This document shows positions 8,850 through 18,498 of a stretch of 64,000 nucleotides of DNA, one piece after another. Made by a program: the position numbers and the translations under genes. The stretch's first letter is position 1, and each line of letters opens with the position of its first letter. Source of the DNA: Hamadaea tsunoensis DSM 44101 (GTDB taxonomy: Bacteria; Actinomycetota; Actinomycetes; Mycobacteriales; Micromonosporaceae); the NCBI RefSeq assembly GCF_000428945.1, contig NZ_AUAX01000006.1, positions 248,001-312,000 of the forward strand. The letters run 5' to 3'. The notes under the pieces were generated by a model. The model was not told where the DNA came from. It searched no databases and saw nothing but the letters and a program-made list of their open reading frames with translations.

Positions 8850-9368
8850 GTGCTGGGCATCGAGGGTTACGAGCCGATCTGGCACCACGACGCCCGGGCC
8901 TTGGCGGTGGCCCATCGCAACCGCTTCGCCCAGGTCATCGGGCAGCCGCTGATCGGCTCCTGGCTGGTCTGGGATCTCGACGCGCAGGCGTGGTTCACCG
9001 GCGGGCCGGTGGTGCTCGGCTTCCCCGACACCAACATCGAGATCACCCACCGCAAGTTCGACGAGTGCGCGATCAGCTGGGACACCATCGACATGCAGGC
9101 CCCGCTCGACTATCCGGGGCTGCGGCTGGACTGGTGGAGCGACACGCATCCCACCGTGCAGGCCGCCCGGGGGCGTACGCTGCGCCAGGTCAACATCATC
9201 GAGCGGGTCATGCCGGCGCACTGGCGGCCCACCGCGCTGCACTCGGTCGAGCTGTTCTTCGACGGGCTGCGCCTGGAACTGTTCAACGCCATGGACGAGA
9301 ACGGCATCTCCGGCGAGTCCGAAGTGGTGCTTCCGGTCGGGCGCTGGACCCGCATCCCCGTCGCCTGA
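8850..9368 (+). CDS. Conserved hypothetical protein
   Basis: The 172-residue protein is soluble, with many Trp, His and Asp residues and alternating strand-like stretches, and no signal peptide. The GTG at 8850 is taken as start because GAGGAGAAGG lies upstream and the frame before it is unlike coding sequence. A TACTGT at 8815-8820 may be the -10. I do not recognise a family. It follows the fba terminator and ends 25 bases before the stop of a gene on the other strand. Confidence 0.75.
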   Translation: MLGIEGYEPIWHHDARALAVAHRNRFAQVIGQPLIGSWLVWDLDAQAWFTGGPVVLGFPDTNIEITHRKFDECAISWDTIDMQAPLDYPGLRLDWWSDTHPTVQAARGRTLRQVNIIERVMPAHWRPTALHSVELFFDGLRLELFNAMDENGISGESEVVLPVGRWTRIPVA

Positions 9369-9393
9369 ACGGCGAACGCCGCCGCAACCCGCG

Positions 9394-10074
9394 TCAGAGC
9401 CGGCGTTCGAGCTGACCGCGCGCGGTCCGGAACTGGTCGCCGACGTTCTTCGCGGTCGCTCCGAAGAACTGGAGGAAGCCGTAGCTGCCCGCGTCGACCC
9501 AGACGCACACGGCCATGGCGTTCCCGTCGGACGTCGAGTCGCCGCACGACGCCACCCCGCCCAGCGGCCCCGGCGCGACGGTGGCGAGGACGAGACCGGG
9601 TTGCCGCGTCTGCATACCCGCCCGGATCTGGGCCAGCACCGCGGCCGGCTCGCCGGTCGGCGTACGCACGGCCAGCACGAACAGCAGGTTCTTGTGGACG
9701 AAGCTGCCGTAGTAGCCCGCGATGACCTCGGCGTTCGGCGACTGGGCCCGGCGTTCGGCGGCCGCCTGATCGGCGAGCTTCCGCAGCGACTTGTCCGTGC
9801 TGAGCGACCGGTTGATCAGCTTGGCCGGCAACGCCAGCGCGTACGCGGCGACGGGCGAGGCGGACCCCGGCCGGTCGGAGATCACCACCGAGGGGATCGC
9901 GGGCCGATCCTCGCCGGCCGCCTGCTGGCGGGCGATCAGCGAGCCGCCGGTGAGCCCGCCGCACACGAGGACCAGCACGACCGCGCCCAGGGCGAGCCAG
10001 CGCCCGGGTCCTGGACGGCGGGACTGCGGCGCGGGCGGGTACGCGAACGCGGGGTGGCCGGCCGGCTCACTCAT
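9394..10074 (-). CDS. Membrane-anchored extracellular protein, unknown
   Basis: The 226-residue protein has a Pro-rich cytosolic N terminus (about 1-25), one membrane segment (about 27-48), and an extracellular domain of mixed strands and helices. Two Cys in the second half (within ASCGDST and AVCVWV) could form a disulfide. The start ATG has GGAG eight bases upstream. The plan matches many actinobacterial surface proteins with no assigned role. It lies 88 bases downstream of the small zinc-ribbon gene on the same strand. Confidence 0.78.
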   Translation of the reverse strand: MSEPAGHPAFAYPPAPQSRRPGPGRWLALGAVVLVLVCGGLTGGSLIARQQAAGEDRPAIPSVVISDRPGSASPVAAYALALPAKLINRSLSTDKSLRKLADQAAAERRAQSPNAEVIAGYYGSFVHKNLLFVLAVRTPTGEPAAVLAQIRAGMQTRQPGLVLATVAPGPLGGVASCGDSTSDGNAMAVCVWVDAGSYGFLQFFGATAKNVGDQFRTARGQLERRL

Positions 10075-10162
10075 CGACGACTCCGGAAGTATGCGGGGAT
10101 CCCCATGGTCGCAGGGTGGCCGGAGTTTGTCAGAACCGGGCGAACATCCGGCGAACGCCGGA

Positions 10163-10387
10163 TCAGATCCGCAGGTTGCCGGGCCAGTACGCGGCCGGCA
10201 GTTCCAGGTCGCCGGCCCAGGCGCACGATTCGCACTTGTAGTGACCGGTCATCCCGGTGACGCGTTCGGCATCGCCATGCGTACCGCGTATGACGGTGAG
10301 CTCCTCGGTCGGGCGGCGGGTCTCTTCGAGATCATCCGATCCGCAGCGCGGGCAGCGCAGGTCGTCTCCGCTCATGATCCAAGACAT
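10163..10387 (-). CDS. Small zinc-ribbon protein
   Basis: The 74-residue protein has two CxxC knuckles, at Cys12/Cys15 (RCPRCGS) and Cys52/Cys55 (KCESCAW), separated by a charged segment, so it probably folds as a single zinc ribbon. The role is unknown; such small proteins may bind nucleic acid or act as adaptors. Another ATG at 10375 would remove four residues. A frame continuing far upstream is only antisense to the LOG gene and to the 81-bp repeat. Confidence 0.7.
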   Translation of the reverse strand: MSWIMSGDDLRCPRCGSDDLEETRRPTEELTVIRGTHGDAERVTGMTGHYKCESCAWAGDLELPAAYWPGNLRI

Positions 10388-10456
10388 ACCCCGTTCGCCC
10401 GGTTTGCCGCAGGTGAATTGATCAACCTCGTTCCGGCCGCTCTCCCGCGGGCACCG

Positions 10457-10537
10457 CAAGATCTGGTTTGGATCACGGTTGTCACCCGAATCATGGCCCA
10501 AGATTCGGGTGATTTCCCTGATCCGAACGGGATCGAG
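10457..10537. repeat. 81-bp palindromic element, copy 1
   Basis: This is the most diverged of three copies. The outer arms are imperfect, but the inner arms TCACCCGAATC and GATTCGGGTGA are perfect around a nine-base loop. Spacers CGGTTG (left) and TTTCCC (right) are asymmetric and define the orientation, here forward. It lies 15 bases 3' of the LOG gene stop and before the zinc-ribbon gene. Confidence 0.85.
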
Positions 10538-10551
10538 ACACAGCGAGGGGG

Positions 10552-11721
10552 TCAGCTGAGGAGGAGGTCGGCCGCCTCGTCGACGGAGTCGGTGATGTGG
10601 ATCAGCCCGGCCAGGTCGCCCAGCGGCGAGCTGCGCAGCAGCGGTGCCAGCAGCTCCGCCACGGGCAGCTCGCGCGTCCAGAAGTCGCGGCCGAGGAAGA
10701 CGAAGGGGCCCGAGTGCTCCTCGATGCCGTAGAACGTCATCGTCGCCGCCTGGAACACCTCCTGCACCGTGCCCGCGCGGCCCTCGGCGAAGACGATGCC
10801 GCCCCGGGAGAGCTTGAGGATCAGCTCCTCCCGCGAGGCGTTGCTGAACAGCTTGCCGATCTGGGCGGCGAACAGGTTGGCCGGCTCGTGCCCGTAGAAC
10901 CACGTCGGTATGGCGAGACCCCCGCGCTTCTCCCAGCTCGTGGCGGGATCCGCGGCGAACTTGGCGCGGACGGCGAGGGCGGCGGCGGTGTAGGGGTCGG
11001 CCTGGTGGAAGTCGTCGACCAGGGCCAGTTCGTCGATCGCGGCGCCCAGGTCGGCGGCCGGCCGCGCGGCCAGGTACGCGCCGAGGTTGGCCGCCTCCAT
11101 CACGCCGGGGCCGCCACCGGTCACGACGAGCCGCCCCGCCCCCGCCAGCCGGTACGCCAGCCGGGCGGCGTCGCGGTAGCCGGCCGATCCGCGCCGGGCG
11201 GCGTGCCCGCCCATGATCCCGACGATGGCGGCCGGCCCGTTCTCGGCGACCCACCAGTCCGTCTCGGCCGCGAGGGCGTTGTCGATGCCGTGGTCGTGGA
11301 TCCGCTGGGCGAGCGCCTCGCGCAGGTCCGGCGTGGCCCCGCCGTGCTCGACGTAGTGCCGGTAGACCACCGCGTCGTACATCGTCGCGACGCCGCCGGT
11401 CTCGAAGCCGGCCGCCAGGTCCTCGGGCGTGTACAGGTGGGACGGCTGCGTCGGGTACGGCGTGTCGACGAAGATCGGCACCACGTGGGCGCCGCCGCGG
11501 ATCAGGGCGGCGATCTGGGCGTCGGTCAACCGGCAGCCGACGAGGAGGGTCCCCGTCACGTCCACTGCGGACAGTTCGACGGCGGTGAGATCGAGGCCCT
11601 GCACGGTCAGACCGGCCAGGCTGCGGCGGCTCAGGTGGTCGGCGAGTTCGGCGGGCGACTCGACCTCGTGGGGGCTGTGGTCGATCGGAGTGATGACCTC
11701 GGGCCGGGGAATCGGGGGCAC
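10552..11721 (-). CDS. LOG family (Rossmann-like) protein
   Basis: The 389-residue protein belongs to the lysine-decarboxylase-like or LOG fold. Plant LOG enzymes release free cytokinin bases from nucleotides, and bacterial relatives are nucleotide phosphoribohydrolases. The signature here reads GGGPGVMEAANLGAY near residue 200, with EGRAGTVQEVFQA near 325 in place of the classic PGGxGTxxE. It is longer than minimal LOG proteins (about 200 residues) because of a 150-residue N-terminal region, so it belongs to the larger subgroup with unknown substrate. The start is GTG, seven bases after a TAGGAT box. Confidence 0.85.
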   Translation of the reverse strand: MPPIPRPEVITPIDHSPHEVESPAELADHLSRRSLAGLTVQGLDLTAVELSAVDVTGTLLVGCRLTDAQIAALIRGGAHVVPIFVDTPYPTQPSHLYTPEDLAAGFETGGVATMYDAVVYRHYVEHGGATPDLREALAQRIHDHGIDNALAAETDWWVAENGPAAIVGIMGGHAARRGSAGYRDAARLAYRLAGAGRLVVTGGGPGVMEAANLGAYLAARPAADLGAAIDELALVDDFHQADPYTAAALAVRAKFAADPATSWEKRGGLAIPTWFYGHEPANLFAAQIGKLFSNASREELILKLSRGGIVFAEGRAGTVQEVFQAATMTFYGIEEHSGPFVFLGRDFWTRELPVAELLAPLLRSSPLGDLAGLIHITDSVDEAADLLLS

Positions 11722-11728
11722 GACGGAA

Positions 11729-11734
11729 ATCCTA
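11729..11734 (-). promoter_or_regulatory. Candidate -10 box for leaderless LOG gene
   Basis: On the minus strand TAGGAT is followed by seven bases and then the GTG at 11721. No ribosome-binding sequence intervenes. Confidence 0.5.
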
Positions 11735-11958
11735 GGCCCGCCGCCGGACCACGAGATCGGCGAGACGCGCCCGAGAAGCCCGACGGGGCCCGGCGCTCAC
11801 GCACCGGACCCCGCGTTACCGGGTCCTGGGGAGGCTCCGGACCTCCAGTTATACGCTCATCAACCTCGTCGCAATAGTGGCCGCAAGCGGGACGCTCGGC
11901 TCACCCGATCGCGTTCGGCGCAACTCCGTTCGGCGCGAGGAACCAGTGGTGCCCGGTA

Positions 11959-11964
11959 TAGCGT
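11959..11964 (+). promoter_or_regulatory. Candidate -10 box for DUF3151 gene
   Basis: TAGCGT lies six bases before the ATG at 11971. GAGG in the same spacer could also serve as a short ribosome site. The rest of the 249-base gap between divergent genes holds a twofold GTTCGGCGC direct repeat and nothing else clear. Confidence 0.4.
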
Positions 11965-11970
11965 TGAGGC

Positions 11971-12378
11971 ATGCAGAACCTGCTCCCCGAGCCTCCCGCG
12001 ACCCTGTTGCCCGCCAACGAGCCCGCAGCCGCCGCGCTGGCCGCCGCCGAAGACCCGACCCAGGTCGCCGCCGACTTCCCGACGTTCTCGGCCGCCTGGG
12101 CGGCGCTGGCCGTCCGGTCGCTCGCCGCCGGGCAGCCCGTTCCGGCGTACGCGTTCGCGCGTACCGGGTATCACCGGGGGCTGGACCAGCTGCGCAAGGC
12201 CGGTTGGCGGGGATCCGGGCCGGTGCCCTGGTCGCACGAGCCGAACCAGGGCTTCCTGCGCTGCCTGAGCGCCCTCGCCGAGGCCGCCGACGCGATCGGG
12301 GAGGCCGAGGAGGCCGCCCGCTGCGCCCAGTTCCTGCGCGACTGCGACCCGGTCGCCGCCGACGCCCTGGCCGGCTGA
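11971..12378 (+). CDS. DUF3151 family protein
   Basis: The 135-residue protein matches the actinobacterial DUF3151 family by its Pro-rich start (LLPEPPATLLP), the GYHRGLDQLRKAGWRG segment and the following PVPWSHEPNQGFLRCL. It is soluble and mainly helical. The family is widespread in actinobacteria and no biochemical role is known. It sits between a LOG gene and purD, which is convergent with it 38 bases away. Confidence 0.87.
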   Translation: MQNLLPEPPATLLPANEPAAAALAAAEDPTQVAADFPTFSAAWAALAVRSLAAGQPVPAYAFARTGYHRGLDQLRKAGWRGSGPVPWSHEPNQGFLRCLSALAEAADAIGEAEEAARCAQFLRDCDPVAADALAG

Positions 12379-12416
12379 CCGGCGACCGAGCCGGAATCAG
12401 CGCCGGATAAAGGGAA

Positions 12417-13637
12417 CTAGGCCACCTTCGCCGCGATGTCGGTGCGGAACTGGGCGCCGTCCAGGTGCACGTTCCGCACCTTCGCGTACGCCTGCTCGCG
12501 GGCCTCGGCCAGCGTCGCGCCGGTCCCCGTGCACGCGAGTACCCGGCCGCCGGCGGCGACGAGCCGGCCGTCGCGTACTCCCGTGCCCGCGTGGAAGATG
12601 CCCGGGGCCTCGGCGCCGGTGATCACGTCTCCCGAGCGGACCTGGCCGGGGTAGCCCGCCGCCGCGACCACGACGGTGACCGCCGCGCCCGGGGACCAGG
12701 CGAGCGGGGGGTGGGCGGCGAGCGTGCCGGTGGCCGCCGCGAGCAGCAGGCCGGCCAGCGGCGTCTCCAGCAGGGAGAGGACGACCTGGGTCTCCGGGTC
12801 GCCGAAGCGCGCGTTGAACTCGATGACCTTGGGGCCGTCGGTGGTGATCGCGAGGCCGACGTAGAGCAGGCCGGCGAACGGCGTGCCCCGGCGGCGCATC
12901 TCGGCGAGGGTCGGCTCGACCACGTCGCGCAGCACGACCGGCACCAGGTCCGGACTCGTCCACGGCAGCGGGCTGTAGGCGCCCATGCCGCCGGTGTTCG
13001 GGCCCTCGTCGCCGTCGCGCAGCCGCTTGAAGTCCTGCGCGGGCTGCAGCGGCACGGCGGTCGTCCCGTCGGTCACCACGAACAGCGACACCTCCGGACC
13101 GTCGAGGTACTCCTCGATCACCACCCGGCCGCACGCCGCCGCGTGCGCCAGCGCGGCCGCGCGGTCGTCGGTCACGACCACGCCCTTGCCCGCGGCCAGC
13201 CCGTCGTCCTTCACCACGTAGGGGCTGCCGGTCTTGTCCAGCGCCGCCGCTGCCTCCTCCGGCGTTTCACAGGTGTACGCGCCGGCGGTGGGCACGCCCG
13301 CCGAGGACATCACGTCCTTCGCGAACGTCTTCGAACCCTCGATCCGGGCAGCCGCCCGGCCCGGGCCGAACACGGGGATGCCGCGCTCGCGTACGGCGTC
13401 GGCGACTCCGGCCACCAGCGGGGCTTCGGGGCCGACGATCACGAGATCGGCGCTCTCGCGTACGGCGAGGTCGGCCACGGCCGCCGGGTCCATCGGGTCG
13501 ACGGCGGCCAGCCGGGCCACCTGGGCGATGCCAGGGTTGCCGGGGGCGGCGATGAGTTCGGTGACCGCGGGGTCCTTCGCCAGGCTCGCCGCGAGGGCGT
13601 GCTCCCGCCCACCCGTGCCGATCAGCAGTACGCGCAT
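12417..13637 (-). CDS. purD: Phosphoribosylamine-glycine ligase
   Basis: PurD joins glycine to 5-phosphoribosylamine with ATP, the second step of purine synthesis. The 406-residue protein has the N-terminal [10 protein letters not shown] motif and the ATP-grasp lid [13 protein letters not shown] near residue 130. The GGMGAYSP loop and the metal-site [12 protein letters not shown] near residue 275 are also present. Length is normal. The ATG at 13637 is the family start; the frame upstream is noncoding. A TAGGCT box lies eight bases before it. Other purine genes in the window (purA, purB, purSQL) lie in separate units. Confidence 0.95.
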   Translation of the reverse strand: MRVLLIGTGGREHALAASLAKDPAVTELIAAPGNPGIAQVARLAAVDPMDPAAVADLAVRESADLVIVGPEAPLVAGVADAVRERGIPVFGPGRAAARIEGSKTFAKDVMSSAGVPTAGAYTCETPEEAAAALDKTGSPYVVKDDGLAAGKGVVVTDDRAAALAHAAACGRVVIEEYLDGPEVSLFVVTDGTTAVPLQPAQDFKRLRDGDEGPNTGGMGAYSPLPWTSPDLVPVVLRDVVEPTLAEMRRRGTPFAGLLYVGLAITTDGPKVIEFNARFGDPETQVVLSLLETPLAGLLLAAATGTLAAHPPLAWSPGAAVTVVVAAAGYPGQVRSGDVITGAEAPGIFHAGTGVRDGRLVAAGGRVLACTGTGATLAEAREQAYAKVRNVHLDGAQFRTDIAAKVA

Positions 13638-13724
13638 GTCTGCCGAGCCTACCGAAGCGGTGTCGGGCCACGGCGACACGGCCGGGAGGGTGTGATCCTT
13701 CGGGGTGCCCCCGCCACCGACGGT

Positions 13725-13765
13725 GGTGATCTTGCCGCCGACGAGGGGTGATCTTGCCACCGACG
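13725..13765. repeat. Short tandem direct repeat upstream of purD
   Basis: A 19-base unit starting GGTGATCTTGCC occurs at 13725 and again at 13747, with one mismatch and a 22-base period. A CCACCG-A-CGGTGG dyad lies just left of it. It sits in the 250-base gap between divergent purD and the lamin-tail gene; no further structure is clear in that gap. Confidence 0.55.
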
Positions 13766-13887
13766 GGTGAGGGTGGACGCCGGCGCGGGTGACCGCCCGG
13801 AGGTGATTCACGGAGTGGGGACTATGCCCAGGTCAGGACGGTAGGAAGCATGGGTCGCAGCCCCGAACCCCAACGGAAGGTTCCGTC

Positions 13888-14337
13888 ATGCTCCGACGCT
13901 TGCCCGTCCTGCTCGCCCTGCTGGCCGCCGCCGTCGTACCGGCCGCGCTGACCGCCACCCCGGCGAGCGCGGCGACGCCCAGCATCATGATCACGAAGGT
14001 GCTGGTGAACCCGTCCGGCTCCGACACGACCGCGAACTCCCAGCTCGTACGCGAGTACATCGTGCTCAAGAACACGACGCGGGGCAGCATCAACCTCAAC
14101 CACTGGACGGTCCGGGACCGCAGCAACCACGTCTACACGTTCGGCAGCCTCACGCTCGGCGCCGGCAAGTCCGTCACCCTGCACACCGGCAAGGGCGCGA
14201 ACACCTCGACCAACCGCTACTGGGGCCTCGGCTGGTACGTCTGGAACAACACCGGCGACGGCGCGTACGTGCGCAACTCCGCGGGCAAGTCGATCGACTC
14301 GTGCTCGTGGGGCAGCGTGTCGGTGACCTACTGCTGA
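13888..14337 (+). CDS. Secreted lamin-tail domain protein
   Basis: The 149-residue protein has a signal peptide (basic start, hydrophobic core, cleavage near ATPASAA at about residue 29). The mature part is a single lamin-tail-like beta domain. Features include REYIVLKNTT, LNHWTVRD, a TFGSLTLGAG turn and WNNTGDGAYVRN. These domains occur in secreted actinobacterial proteins, often with nucleases or adhesins, but here the domain is alone. Two C-terminal Cys may form a disulfide. GGAAGG precedes the ATG. Its stop directly abuts that of the convergent regulator gene. Confidence 0.87.
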   Translation: MLRRLPVLLALLAAAVVPAALTATPASAATPSIMITKVLVNPSGSDTTANSQLVREYIVLKNTTRGSINLNHWTVRDRSNHVYTFGSLTLGAGKSVTLHTGKGANTSTNRYWGLGWYVWNNTGDGAYVRNSAGKSIDSCSWGSVSVTYC

Positions 14338-15099
14338 TCAGGGACGACTCGGCGGGGCGGGCGGTTCCTCGCCCGCCCCGTCCGGCGTGAGGGGCCGGCT
14401 GCGCAGGATCTCGCGGGCCTGCTCCGCGGCGCGGGTGATGCTCTCGCTGATGAAGTCGAGGAACCGGGCGATGTTCTCCAGCCGGTGGGCGGCCGGCGTC
14501 TGCGCGCCGAGCAGGCCGACGCCCTGGCGCGCGATCGCGACGAGCTGGTCGTTGGCCCGGGCGCTGGAGATCGTCGCCTGGTAGAAGAGCTCGTCGTCGA
14601 CGATGTAGCGGTCGCGGCGGCGCTCGTCGCGCTCCCGCCGGACGAGGCTCTGGCTCTCCAGGAAGGCGATCGCCTTGGAGACGGACGCCGGGCTGACCTG
14701 GAGGCGCTGGGCCAGCGCGGGCGCGGTGAGGCTGCCCGCGTCGGTGACGAACAGCAGCGTCAGCACGCGGGCGGACATCTTGGGCAGGCCCGACGCCATC
14801 AGTACGGTCGTGAGCGTCTCCTCGTACTCGGCCAGTGCCGCCGCGTCGCGCCCGTCCTGCGGCGCCGCCGACCCGGACGGGCGGGCGGCGGCCGGGCGGC
14901 GCCGGTGGGCCCGGCGTTCGGTGGCGCGGTGCGCCAGTTCGGCCCGGTACGCCGTCGGCCCGCCGTTGCGCATCACCTCCCGCGTGACCGTCGAGGTGGG
15001 ACGGTCGAGGCGGCGCGCGATCTCCGCGTAGGGAAGGTCGTCGGCCAGCCCCACCGCGATCTGCTGGCGTTCGGACTGGGTGAGTCGGCCGCCCGGCAT
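14338..15099 (-). CDS. Two-HTH transcriptional regulator (IS30-type HTH plus MarR/GbsR-type domain)
   Basis: The 253-residue protein has two DNA-binding regions. Residues about 5-50 resemble the HTH of IS30-type proteins (LPYAEIARRLDRPTSTVTREV). Residues about 95-170 form a MarR/GbsR-like winged helix (LTAPALAQRLQVSPASVSKAIAFLE, then a wing with DERRRDRYIVDD). The C-terminal helices probably dimerise. The ATG at 15099 follows GGGAGACC; a longer reading lacks a ribosome site. It is divergent from the DUF4097 gene, and the 253-base gap is full of GCAACG motifs, so it probably controls both genes. Confidence 0.85.
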   Translation of the reverse strand: MPGGRLTQSERQQIAVGLADDLPYAEIARRLDRPTSTVTREVMRNGGPTAYRAELAHRATERRAHRRRPAAARPSGSAAPQDGRDAAALAEYEETLTTVLMASGLPKMSARVLTLLFVTDAGSLTAPALAQRLQVSPASVSKAIAFLESQSLVRRERDERRRDRYIVDDELFYQATISSARANDQLVAIARQGVGLLGAQTPAAHRLENIARFLDFISESITRAAEQAREILRSRPLTPDGAGEEPPAPPSRP

Positions 15100-15176
15100 C
15101 GTGGTCTCCCTGGTTGTGGTCGTGTCTTGTGTTCGTGTCGCGGGACCGCGCGGGGTCACCATAGCGTTCACTCGCT

Positions 15177-15305
15177 ATCCATTGCAACGTCGGCGCATTC
15201 TCGCGTTGCCTTGATCTCTGATCCATTGCAACGAAATCAGCAACTTTACGTGCTGAAATGCCGATGCTGTGCAACGAAGCTGTTGCCGCAATCTAGAAAG
15301 CAACG
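15177..15305. promoter_or_regulatory. Operator cluster with repeated GCAACG motifs
   Basis: The divergent gap contains ATCCATTGCAACG twice (15177-15189 and 15221-15233, exact). It also has CGTTGC at 15204-15209, the dyad GCAAC-N6-GTTGC at 15271-15286 and GCAACG again at 15300-15305. The region is AT-richer than its surroundings. The arrangement suggests several bound dimers of the neighbouring regulator. Confidence 0.6.
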
Positions 15306-15352
15306 TAGCGTTTCCCATGTCAGAAACACCGACCCGAACATGGGAGAGCACG

Positions 15353-16018
15353 ATGCAGAAGTTCGACAGCCCGGCCCCGATCTCCGCCGTCCTGGCCATC
15401 CCGGCCGGCCGCATCCAGGTCATCGCCGCCGAGCGCGCCGACACCACCGTCGAGGTCCGCCCGGCCGACCCGGGCAAGAACCGCGACGTCCAGACCGCCG
15501 AGCAGACCACCGTCGCGTACGCCGACGGGGTGCTGCGGATCTCGGCTCCGGAGCCGCGCAACAGCCTGATCGGCGCGACCGGATCGGTGGAGATCACCGT
15601 TCAGGTGCCGGCCGGGTCCCACGTCGAGGGCAGGACCGCCGGCTCCGAGCTGCGCGGTGTCGGCCGGCTCGGGGACGTGGTCTTCGAGGGCGCGTACCGG
15701 CAGATCAAGATCGACGAAGCGGCGAGCGTACGCCTGACCGCGGTCGACGGCACCGTCGAGATCGGCCGGCTGAACGGCCCGGCCGAGATCACCACGGCCC
15801 GGGGCGACATCCGGATCACCGAGGCGGTACGCGGTTCGGTGGTGCTGCGTACGCAGTCCGGCGACATCTCGGTCGGCGCCGCCACCGGTGTGTCGGCCGT
15901 CCTGGACGCCGGTACCAGCTTCGGCCGGATCAGCAGCAACCTGCGCAACGCCGGAACCCCGGAGCTGAACATCCACGCCACCACCTCGCACGGCGACATC
16001 ACCGCCCGTGCGCTCTGA
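15353..16018 (+). CDS. DUF4097 family beta-solenoid-like protein
   Basis: The 221-residue protein matches DUF4097-type adhesin-like proteins. It shows repeated short strands with alternating Gly and Asp/Glu turns (for example VDGTVEIGRLNG, ARGDIRITEAV, QSGDISVGAA). No signal peptide is visible, so it is probably cytosolic. Several actinomycetes pair such a gene with a divergent MarR-like regulator, which is the arrangement here, but no biochemical function is known. The ATG at 15353 follows GGGAGAG; in-frame starts further upstream lie among the operator motifs and are unlikely. Confidence 0.82.
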   Translation: MQKFDSPAPISAVLAIPAGRIQVIAAERADTTVEVRPADPGKNRDVQTAEQTTVAYADGVLRISAPEPRNSLIGATGSVEITVQVPAGSHVEGRTAGSELRGVGRLGDVVFEGAYRQIKIDEAASVRLTAVDGTVEIGRLNGPAEITTARGDIRITEAVRGSVVLRTQSGDISVGAATGVSAVLDAGTSFGRISSNLRNAGTPELNIHATTSHGDITARAL

Positions 16019-16039
16019 TCACGCGTACCACTCAGGCGA

Positions 16040-16071
16040 CCGGCCTGCTGGGCATGGGCCCGGCAGGCCGG
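16040..16071. terminator. Bidirectional hairpin between DUF4097 gene and purA
   Basis: CCGGCCTGC and GCAGGCCGG form nine perfect pairs around a GC-rich loop that can pair further (GGG/CCC). It lies between convergent stops at 16018 and 16091. Confidence 0.7.
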
Positions 16072-16090
16072 CGGCGGTCAGCGTGATCCT

Positions 16091-17443
<1,353 letters not shown>

Positions 17444-17507
17444 TCAGGCTAACAAGTCGATCAGGTCTGCGGTGTCACAGGCCATGGCACAGGCCACAGG
17501 GAGAATC

Positions 17508-18470
17508 ATGTTCGACGTCGTGGTCCTCACGCTGGAAGACAGCGCATGCGGTTCGTCGTGCGGCGGGTGCGGCGGCGGCGACGCCTGCTCGACCCGGCCG
17601 CGTACGCCCGTGCTGCACCTGATCGACGCGCTGACGGCGGCCGGCGCTCGGACCGAGGCGGTCACCGCGCACGACGACTCCGGCATCGACGACGTCCTGG
17701 CCCGCTTCGACGCGCCGCCGGACGCCGACGGGCTGCGCCGGCCCGACCCTGACACGAAGACCCGGCTCGTCGTGGCGATCGCCGACGACGCGCAGCTGCG
17801 GCATGTCGTGCACCGGATGGTCCGCCGGTACGCGCCGCCGCCGTCCCGCCGCCCGGGTGACCTGCCGTCGAACCGCACGGTCCCGGACCTGCCGCCGCTG
17901 GGCGTGCTGTTGCTCGACAAATCCGACACCACGGCGTACGCCACCCGGCTCGGCCTGCCCCTGGCGCCGGCCGACGTGGCGCGGGCGGTGCTCGGCGACC
18001 GCGTACGCCGGCTCGATCTGATGCGCAACGACGGCGGCACGGTGACGATCGACGGGGCGCTGTTCGGTGCCGTCGACGGCGCGGGACAGGCGCTGGCCTG
18101 GAAGGGGCGCGTCGAGGTGGACGACCACGTGCTGACCGACGGCGACGATCCGGTGCTGGCCTGCGCCGTCGCGGTCGCCGACGGGTACGCGAAGGTCGAC
18201 GACATCGACCTGGTGGACGCGCCGAACCCGGCCGACGGCCTGGTGGACGTGGGCATCGCGGTGCCGGTCGTGGTGAAGAGGGCCTTCGGCCGCGACACCC
18301 TGCGCATCGAGGTACGCCGGGTCCGTGGCCGCGCGGTGTCGGTGACGCCGCACCCGGACAACGTGACCGGGCTGCCGTACGTGGAGGACGGCGTGACCGG
18401 CGAGCTGGCCCCGTCCCGCAAGCGGTCCTGGTGGACCGAGCCCGCCGCCTGGGCCGTCTACACCGCCTGA
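17508..18470 (+). CDS. Cysteine-rich N-terminus protein with possible lipid-kinase-like C-terminal half
   Basis: The 320-residue protein opens with a cluster of four Cys in the pattern Cx3Cx2Cx5C (Cys14, 18, 21, 27) within a Gly-rich loop, then an Asp-rich alpha/beta region. The C-terminal half has a segment NPADGLVDVGIAVPV followed by a strand pair containing RGRAVSVTP. Faintly, this recalls the second domain of diacylglycerol-kinase-like enzymes. No kinase GGDGT motif is seen, so activity is doubtful. The ATG at 17508 has AGGGAG upstream. The Cys cluster could bind a metal. Function unknown. Confidence 0.75.
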   Translation: MFDVVVLTLEDSACGSSCGGCGGGDACSTRPRTPVLHLIDALTAAGARTEAVTAHDDSGIDDVLARFDAPPDADGLRRPDPDTKTRLVVAIADDAQLRHVVHRMVRRYAPPPSRRPGDLPSNRTVPDLPPLGVLLLDKSDTTAYATRLGLPLAPADVARAVLGDRVRRLDLMRNDGGTVTIDGALFGAVDGAGQALAWKGRVEVDDHVLTDGDDPVLACAVAVADGYAKVDDIDLVDAPNPADGLVDVGIAVPVVVKRAFGRDTLRIEVRRVRGRAVSVTPHPDNVTGLPYVEDGVTGELAPSRKRSWWTEPAAWAVYTA

Positions 18471-18498
18471 CCGCCACCGCCCGCCCCCGTCTTCCGGC

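Noticed and set aside
10388-11254. An upstream extension of the small zinc-ribbon gene
   Set aside because: The frame passes through the 81-bp repeat and antisense to the LOG gene. The only coding-like part is the two CxxC motifs.
14338-15099. A transposase, because of the IS30-type HTH
   Set aside because: No DDE catalytic domain or flanking inverted repeats are present; the rest is a MarR/GbsR-type regulator.
17508-18470. A radical SAM enzyme because of Cx3Cx2C
   Set aside because: The motif is followed by no radical SAM barrel features and there are extra Cys and Gly around it. It is noted only as a metal-binding candidate.
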